A stretch of DNA of 9,710 nucleotides, from NCBI RefSeq assembly GCF_015056685.1, contig NZ_SVFW01000081.1, forward strand, positions 1-9,710, written 5' to 3'. Of this stretch, positions 6,477 to 9,710 are shown in pieces (the stretch's first letter is position 1; every line of letters starts with the position of its first letter). Below the pieces are notes generated by a model, which worked only from the letters and a program-made list of their open reading frames with translations, was not told the origin of the DNA and did no database searches. The position numbers were made by a program, and so were the translations under genes. This DNA comes from Butyrivibrio sp. (lineage in GTDB: Bacteria > Bacillota > Clostridia > Lachnospirales > Lachnospiraceae).

Positions 6477-6605
6477 ATGAACGTTCGGTTTAAGAACAGC
6501 GAGATTCATAGGAGGACTGCAATTTATGCAATGGTTCGTGAACAAAGCTTGAATAGCTTTATAGAAGAAGCTGTTGAGGAAAAGCTTAAGATGGTAAAGA
6601 CATAA
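6477..6605 (+). pseudogene. HicB-type ribbon-helix-helix antitoxin remnant
   Basis: A 42-codon frame with a plausible ribosome binding site (AAGGGGAGC, 6468-6476) encodes MNVRFKNSEIHRRTAIYAM followed by SLNSFIEEAVEEKLK. This is the C-terminal DNA-binding half of HicB antitoxins: a strand with Asn-Val-Arg, a His-Arg helix start, then the Ser-Leu-Asn-x-Phe-Ile helix. The frame is open upstream to about 6414, and CKGSMNVRF resembles the Tyr-Ser-Gly-x-Phe-x-Val-Arg lead-in, but the HicB-specific N-terminal fold (usual total about 110 aa) and any hicA toxin gene are missing. It may be a fragment, or a free-standing mini-regulator for the upstream cassette, since it lies before the shared terminator. 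Confidence 0.55.
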
Positions 6606-6641
6606 TGTAGATGGTATAGAAAACCGCTAATAAGAATGGTG

Positions 6642-6687
6642 GGAAGAAGTTTGATAACAATGATCATAAGCTTCTTCCTGCTTTTTT
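6642..6687 (+). terminator. Intrinsic terminator of the central cassette
   Basis: GGAAGAAGTTT (6642-6652) pairs with AAGCTTCTTCC (6668-6678) as an 11-bp stem with one G-U pair, around a 15-nt loop. It is followed by TGC and six T residues (6682-6687). Placement 37 bp after the HicB-like frame fits the end of the operon that begins at 4735. Confidence 0.75.
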
Positions 6688-6749
6688 ATTATTCTTAAGG
6701 GGTAATCGATATTTGCTGTTAAGCGGCGTCTCTTTTTGATATATTGTAA

Positions 6750-6763
6750 GCGTCAAATGACGC
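6750..6763. repeat. 14-bp near-perfect palindrome GCGTCA-AA-TGACGC
   Basis: A short GC-richer dyad stands in an otherwise AT-rich gene-free stretch (6688-6834). It has the size of a dimeric regulator site, but there is no adjacent gene start. The stretch has no open frame worth calling. Confidence 0.3.
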
Positions 6764-6793
6764 GCCTATGATTTAATCCGCTACTATGGTTTA

Positions 6794-6830
6794 CTTTAAA
6801 AAACTGAAAAAACTAACTAGTTTTTTAAAG
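6794..6830. repeat. 12-bp inverted repeat with an alternative hairpin, abutting a Shine-Dalgarno-like sequence
   Basis: CTTTAAAAAACT (6794-6805) is perfectly inverted as AGTTTTTTAAAG (6819-6830). AAAAAACT occurs twice (6798-6805 and 6807-6814), so AGTTTTTT can pair with either copy. AAAGGAGGTG (6827-6836) follows at once, but the frame after it ends within a few codons because the IS21-like element starts here. This may be the leader of a gene lost to the insertion. Confidence 0.5.
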
Positions 6831-6876
6831 GAGGTGTTGATTGTCAAGTAAAATTGACCCACTTTTATACTTAAAT

Positions 6877-6922
6877 CTGACCCACCCTTGGATCCGCCAA
6901 TGCGATTTTAGGGGTGGGTCAG
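6877..6922. repeat. 11-bp perfect hairpin built from IS terminal repeats
   Basis: CTGACCCACCC (6877-6887) and GGGTGGGTCAG (6912-6922) are perfect inverted repeats followed by TTTTG. The structure joins two transposase-binding-type repeats and could also act as a terminator limiting transcription through the element end. Confidence 0.6.
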
Positions 6923-6968
6923 TTTTGTTTATAAATCTCGATTTTTATACTGTGAATTGACCCACCTT

Positions 6969-7272
6969 TTAATGAGTTACCAGTGTGTATCCAGCATCGG
7001 TAAGTGCTGTTTTGTCTATGATCATTGTTTTGTTTAGCGTATCCATGACGACATATCTGCTAAGTTCCAGTAGCCTGTCTCCGATAAGCTCTTTCACGAG
7101 TTTCTCCATAGCTTCAGCCTTAGGAGCATTCTGTTCTGTCTTTTTCTCGTATACATGCTGTGGTCTAACTGGAGAGCATGATGTCTCTGTATTGGGTGCG
7201 CATATCTACGAGCTTGAACTGCTTCATCTTTGCTTCTATGTATGCGCTTTTGTGTTCTGTGTCATTAAGCAT
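6969..7272 (-). pseudogene. Frameshifted small ORF in the istB position of the IS21-like element
   Basis: ATG at 7272-7270 overlaps the end of the IstA frame and opens a 35-aa frame (MLNDTEHKSAYIEAKMKQF and on) that stops at 7167-7165. The +1 frame carries on without a gap from there (VYEKKTEQNAPKAEAMEKLV and on) to a stop at 6971-6969. One frameshift would restore a protein of about 100 aa. The N-terminus weakly resembles the IstB start (a Lys-Leu-x-x-Met pattern), but there is no P-loop and the length is far below the usual 250 aa of IstB. It is either an internally deleted istB or an accessory gene I do not recognise. Confidence 0.45.
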
Positions 7273-7660
7273 TCAGGACCTCCTTCGCATAGTTCTCATA
7301 GTAGCTGCAGTTTCTTGTAAGTTCAGAAGAAGGCGCTGAATCGATTATCAGGGTTGTGGATTTGGCATTGTTATCCTTTGGGATTTTTCGTTCTCCTGAG
7401 TTGTACTCACGGAGCATCTTCTTAAATGACTTGATATCCATCTTTCCTTCATCAACAGTTATACCGATAAATCTGTCCAGAGTATCATCATCATAGAGAT
7501 CCAGCAATTCCATTATCCTTCTGGCATGGAATGTAGGCTGGTCAAACTTACGACCGGCTGCTTCAAGATAACGTGCACCATTACTGAAGCGGTTCGTGAA
7601 GCCTCGCCTTATCTGTGGAACAGAAGTTGAGACCTTCTTTGCTATTCCGACATAAATAGC
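7265..7660 (-). pseudogene. istA-like: IstA-type transposase, C-terminal fragment
   Basis: The minus-strand frame is open from about 7660 to the stop at 7267-7265 (131 codons). It reads YVGIAKKVSTSVPQ, then NGARYLEAAGRKFDQPTFHA, then RRIMELLDLYDDDTL and a helical tail, which is the C-terminal end of IS21 IstA transposases downstream of the DDE core. A Met codon at 7513 gives an apparent 82-aa ORF, but the similarity clearly extends upstream of it. The N-terminal helix-turn-helix and the catalytic DDE residues are absent, so the protein cannot transpose. The breakpoint near 7660 coincides with a switch to AT-rich promoter sequence for the gene at 7785. Confidence 0.65.
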
Positions 7661-7718
7661 TTAAAATATACTATAGTGTGACAATGCAGTGTGTATGACT
7701 AGCAAAATAAGTGGATGC

Positions 7719-7746
7719 TTGAGAATATATACCAGTGTAATATATT
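7719..7746 (+). promoter_or_regulatory. Promoter of the 486-aa nuclease-like gene
   Basis: TTGAGA (7719-7724), a 16-bp spacer and TATATT (7741-7746) form a reasonable sigma-A promoter about 40 bp before the start codon, immediately past the IS breakpoint. Confidence 0.5.
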
Positions 7747-7784
7747 ATTTATTATAAATAGTGTGGTGTGACATGGAGGAAAAG

Positions 7785-9245
7785 ATGAGTAGAGTAATAG
7801 ATATATTAAGAAAACAAGGGCCTATGCTTTCGGGCCTGCTAGAAAAAGCGATATGTAAAAACTTCTCTGTCAGTAACGAGGCTGCGAGAAAAACTGTATC
7901 TAGAGCGAGATCACCGGTTCAGAAATTGAAGGTTTTTCCGTTCTGCAATAATCAAGTATTTTGTTACTTAGAGGAACAATACAATTCACAGCTATACAGA
8001 GAAAGACTATATGAAGCGTTAAAACAGGACTCGGCATCAGTTTCGATGATAATTCGTGCTTTGGAAAACTCAGATTTTATTATGAATAAATCTCTGCTAC
8101 CAGTCTTTTCAAAGTCACCAATCAGTAATACTAAAGGGCATCGGAATTTTGACAGGATTATTTCTGACCTGATTGAACAAGAAGTTTTGGTAGAGGCTTG
8201 TGAGGATTATTATGCTATTTCTCAGATGTATTGTGGGGGAGAAGTTAATCTAACGTATTCAAAGAGTAAGGAACAGATAAGCAGGATTGTTGTTGGAGAT
8301 TTTATAACTTGGGCAGGAAATCTCAATATTATGGCATATAACTCTGTAAAAGTCTTTCCGGATGAAGCCATATTTGCTCATTTTAAGTGGTTTTCGACAG
8401 TGCCATCATATATAACGCCGCTTTATGACTATGTTAGGAAGAGGCCAGGATTTGTTTTGGTTGATGTTGTAATAAAAGCCAATGCTTCTATAGAAGATGT
8501 TTCTTTTTTTGTAGAGAAGATCAACACGATCAGAAATTTCAAGAAACTGCCTTGTTTCATGCCAGTCCTTATTACAAATGGGGTATCAAATGAAGCTTTT
8601 AAGTATTTGAAAGAGAACAAGGTGTTTATTGGAGTTCTATCAAATCTATTTGATAGAAAGTACACAAATACTCTCATGAATATGTATAACGTTCTCTGTA
8701 ATGCTACCGCTGTATTGCTCAAAGAGCCGGAAAAAATAGAAAAATTAATAGAAGAAATAGCAAAAAGTGAGGGCAGATTTTACAATGCAATGGGAGATTT
8801 GTTTGAATGTATGGTTGGGCTTTTCTATAATAGGATTGGCTCAAAGTATATTGAATTGAACAAGCAGATCCCTAATGGGAGGGGCGGAAAGTATGAAATG
8901 GATGTTCTGGTTGATAGAGATGGAAAAATACAAGTTATTGAATGCAAAGCATACAGAAGTATGGTTGATAAAGAATATATAGAAAAATGGCTTTCCACTC
9001 GTATACCTGCATTTAGGCGCTTCCTTTGTGACATTTATCCAAATAGAAAACTGGAATTCTCAATTTGGTCATTAGGTGGCTTTGATAAGGAGGCAGAAAA
9101 GCTACTGGCGAACCATAAGAATTCCGCAAAGAAGTATTCGTTAACTTATTATACAAAAAAAGAAATATACGAACTTGCTTGTGCATATAATGATAATGCT
9201 TTTTGTGATCAAATAAACAAGCATTTTAAGGATTATGGGACATAA
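7785..9245 (+). CDS. Putative defence nuclease: winged-helix N-terminus and C-terminal PD-(D/E)XK
   Basis: The start is ATG 7785 because GGAGG (7775-7779) lies 5 nt upstream; in-frame GTG 7761 and ATG 7773 would place that ribosome site inside the gene. The 486-aa protein starts with a probable winged helix (about 1-60, with SVSNEAARKTVSRA). A second helical DNA-binding-like segment may lie near 70-145. An alpha/beta middle domain (about 200-300) follows. The C-terminal nuclease signature has Glu341 in GDLFE, EMDVLV (Asp373) and IECKAY (Glu386-x-Lys388), the classical PD-(D/E)XK arrangement of restriction-like endonucleases. DNA cleavage is inferred from these residues; the family is not one I recognise. 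It is monocistronic with no methylase nearby, so it would have to be a single-gene system, a methylation-dependent enzyme or a remnant of a larger locus. It looks intact. Confidence 0.65.
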   Translation: MSRVIDILRKQGPMLSGLLEKAICKNFSVSNEAARKTVSRARSPVQKLKVFPFCNNQVFCYLEEQYNSQLYRERLYEALKQDSASVSMIIRALENSDFIMNKSLLPVFSKSPISNTKGHRNFDRIISDLIEQEVLVEACEDYYAISQMYCGGEVNLTYSKSKEQISRIVVGDFITWAGNLNIMAYNSVKVFPDEAIFAHFKWFSTVPSYITPLYDYVRKRPGFVLVDVVIKANASIEDVSFFVEKINTIRNFKKLPCFMPVLITNGVSNEAFKYLKENKVFIGVLSNLFDRKYTNTLMNMYNVLCNATAVLLKEPEKIEKLIEEIAKSEGRFYNAMGDLFECMVGLFYNRIGSKYIELNKQIPNGRGGKYEMDVLVDRDGKIQVIECKAYRSMVDKEYIEKWLSTRIPAFRRFLCDIYPNRKLEFSIWSLGGFDKEAEKLLANHKNSAKKYSLTYYTKKEIYELACAYNDNAFCDQINKHFKDYGT

Positions 9246-9407
9246 GTATAGTAGGCAAAAAGATAAATATGATACAGGATTAAGACATTGGGAGAGAGAA
9301 AATTCTCACAGACAATTTATTAGAATGGGTACTAACACTACCTAAGATCATTTTGAAAAACTTGAGCATGGGCCATTTAATTTTTCACCAGTACCTGGCG
9401 AAAAAGT

Positions 9408-9456
9408 GCACCGCATTAGAAAATCCTGTGAGCGGTATTTTTTTCAAATGCGGTGC
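9408..9456. repeat. 10-bp perfect inverted repeat, 29-nt loop
   Basis: GCACCGCATT (9408-9417) is exactly inverted as AATGCGGTGC (9447-9456), with a run of T residues in the loop. Its GC content stands out from the flanking DNA. Confidence 0.6.
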
Positions 9457-9536
9457 TGATCATGTTGCTCATCCATCACAAAAATATGAAAACTTCGTGG
9501 TGGGTTTCCATACTTCTGTGGTGAATTCGCAGCATG

Positions 9537-9593
9537 ATATCTCCCACTTTGCCCGGCGAAAATTTAGTGGTAATATATATATGTGGGAGATAT
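9537..9593. repeat. 57-bp unit bounded by 11-bp perfect inverted repeats
   Basis: ATATCTCCCAC (9537-9547) and GTGGGAGATAT (9583-9593) are perfect inverted repeats. The right arm is exactly where the transposase-like frame on the minus strand loses its similarity, so this may be the end of an inserted small element or a recombination joint. Confidence 0.5.
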
Positions 9594-9710
9594 TGCAAGC
9601 TTCACATACCGGTCAAATACCTCATGGGCGAACGTATCTGAGACATTGAATCTCTTTGCAATTGATGTAGATGACTCCATGAGATCTTTGTAGGCGCTTA
9701 CTATGAGCAT
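9564..9710 (-). pseudogene. Truncated transposase fragment, probably ISL3 type (runs off the window)
   Basis: The minus-strand frame entering from the right edge encodes a helix-turn-helix-like segment, SSTSIAKRFNVSDTFAHEVF followed by DRYVKLA, which resembles the region before the first catalytic Asp in ISL3-family (IS204/IS1001-like) transposases. At about 9593 the reading turns into ISPTYIYYH and stops at 9566-9564, so the DDE catalytic core is cut off. The true start lies outside the window. The family call is from a short segment and is tentative. Confidence 0.45.

Larger units (their letters stand above)
6835..7660 (-). mobile_element. Truncated IS21-like insertion sequence (right end and 3' genes only)
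   Basis: The outer end is placed at TGTTGATTGTC (6835-6845), the TG...CA type of terminus used by IS21 relatives. Inside it the motif TTGACCCAC or CTGACCCACC recurs at 6854, 6877 and 6957, plus an inverted copy at 6912-6922. Two 24-bp direct repeats (6863-6886 and 6943-6966) begin with TTTTATACT and end with TGACCCACC; multiple terminal repeats are characteristic of IS21. Coding remnants run leftward: IstA C-terminus first, then a frameshifted small ORF. The similarity ends near 7660, so the left end and most of istA are missing and no target duplication can be checked. Confidence 0.65.
9246..9593. other. Non-coding, hairpin-rich stretch, probably a mobile-element end
   Basis: After a short AT-rich tail, the sequence from about 9360 becomes visibly richer in G and C than its surroundings. 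It contains two perfect inverted repeats (9408-9456 and 9537-9593), an imperfect direct repeat CTTCGTGGTG (9493-9502) / CTTCTGTGGTG (9513-9523), and two copies of GGCGAAAA (in 9395-9405 and 9553-9563). A 98-codon open frame across it (9353-9649) is judged spurious because it reads straight through these repeats and into the transposase fragment on the opposite strand. No terminator for the preceding gene is obvious. Confidence 0.45.

Noticed and set aside
6446..6507. GAATCTCG / CGAGATTC inverted repeat considered as a structured RNA
   Set aside because: The arms are only 8 bp across a 46-nt gap and fall within the HicB-like frame, whose protein similarity explains the sequence better. No known riboswitch core is visible.
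6985..7320. 111-codon plus-strand frame rich in Ser, Leu, Phe and Val
   Set aside because: It is antisense to the IS21-like remnants, which show real protein similarity; the hydrophobic composition is a by-product of the opposite strand.
7761..7787. GTG 7761 or ATG 7773 as start of the nuclease-like gene
   Set aside because: GGAGG at 7775-7779 is ideally placed for ATG 7785 and would be buried in the coding region with the earlier starts.
9291..9317. Terminator after the nuclease-like gene (GAGA...TCTC)
   Set aside because: The stem is only 4-5 bp and no T tract follows.
9353..9649. 98-codon open frame on the plus strand
   Set aside because: It has no ribosome binding site, runs through two inverted repeats and antisense to the transposase fragment, and its protein has no recognisable domain.

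Overview
This AT-rich window reads like an accessory (defence-island) segment of a low-GC Clostridia genome, probably Lachnospiraceae. The basis is strong AGGAGG-type ribosome binding sites, AT-rich codon use, IS21-like and probably ISL3-like transposon debris, and gene families I associate with gut Firmicutes. No housekeeping gene, rRNA, tRNA or CRISPR array is visible.

Left module (about 50-3616): a 13-bp-phased CCCTCA array (54-142) lies beyond the 3' end of a leftward sce7726-type nuclease-like gene (201-992). Divergent from it runs a rightward operon: a HigB/RelE-type toxin (1128-1439), an XRE-ImmA/IrrE fusion in the HigA position (1452-2531) and a Beta-protein/sce7725-like protein (2528-3616). 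Both directions appear to be fired from promoters that overlap one 31-bp operator-like dyad (1056-1086), so the four genes look like one regulated unit.

Graveyard (3617-4734): an extended -10 element, a frameshifted and internally shortened DUF2971 gene, and a probable relic of an OLD/AAA-type ATPase whose Walker A motif has decayed. A perfect 14-bp inverted repeat lies inside that relic.

Central cassette (4735-6415): three tightly coupled genes encode a 151-aa P-loop mini-ATPase, a TOPRIM/DUF4435-like protein with a cysteine cluster, and a 155-aa partner that vaguely resembles DUF4869. A HicB-type ribbon-helix-helix relic (6477-6605) and an intrinsic terminator (6642-6687) close the unit. 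ATPase plus TOPRIM is the architecture of OLD, Gabija and PARIS systems, but the ATPase is unusually small and the third gene is unexplained. This is the best candidate for an undescribed system.

Mobile remnant and right-hand gene (6690-9710): a leftward IS21-like element survives only as its right end (6835 to about 7660), with repeated TGACCCACC terminal motifs, a frameshifted small ORF and the C-terminal part of IstA. Just past the breakpoint is a promoter and a lone 486-aa gene (7785-9245) with an apparent winged-helix N-terminus and a C-terminal PD-(D/E)XK nuclease signature. The last 450 bases hold non-coding sequence with two strong inverted repeats, abutting a truncated, probably ISL3-type transposase fragment that runs off the window.

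All family names come from reading motifs, not from database searches.
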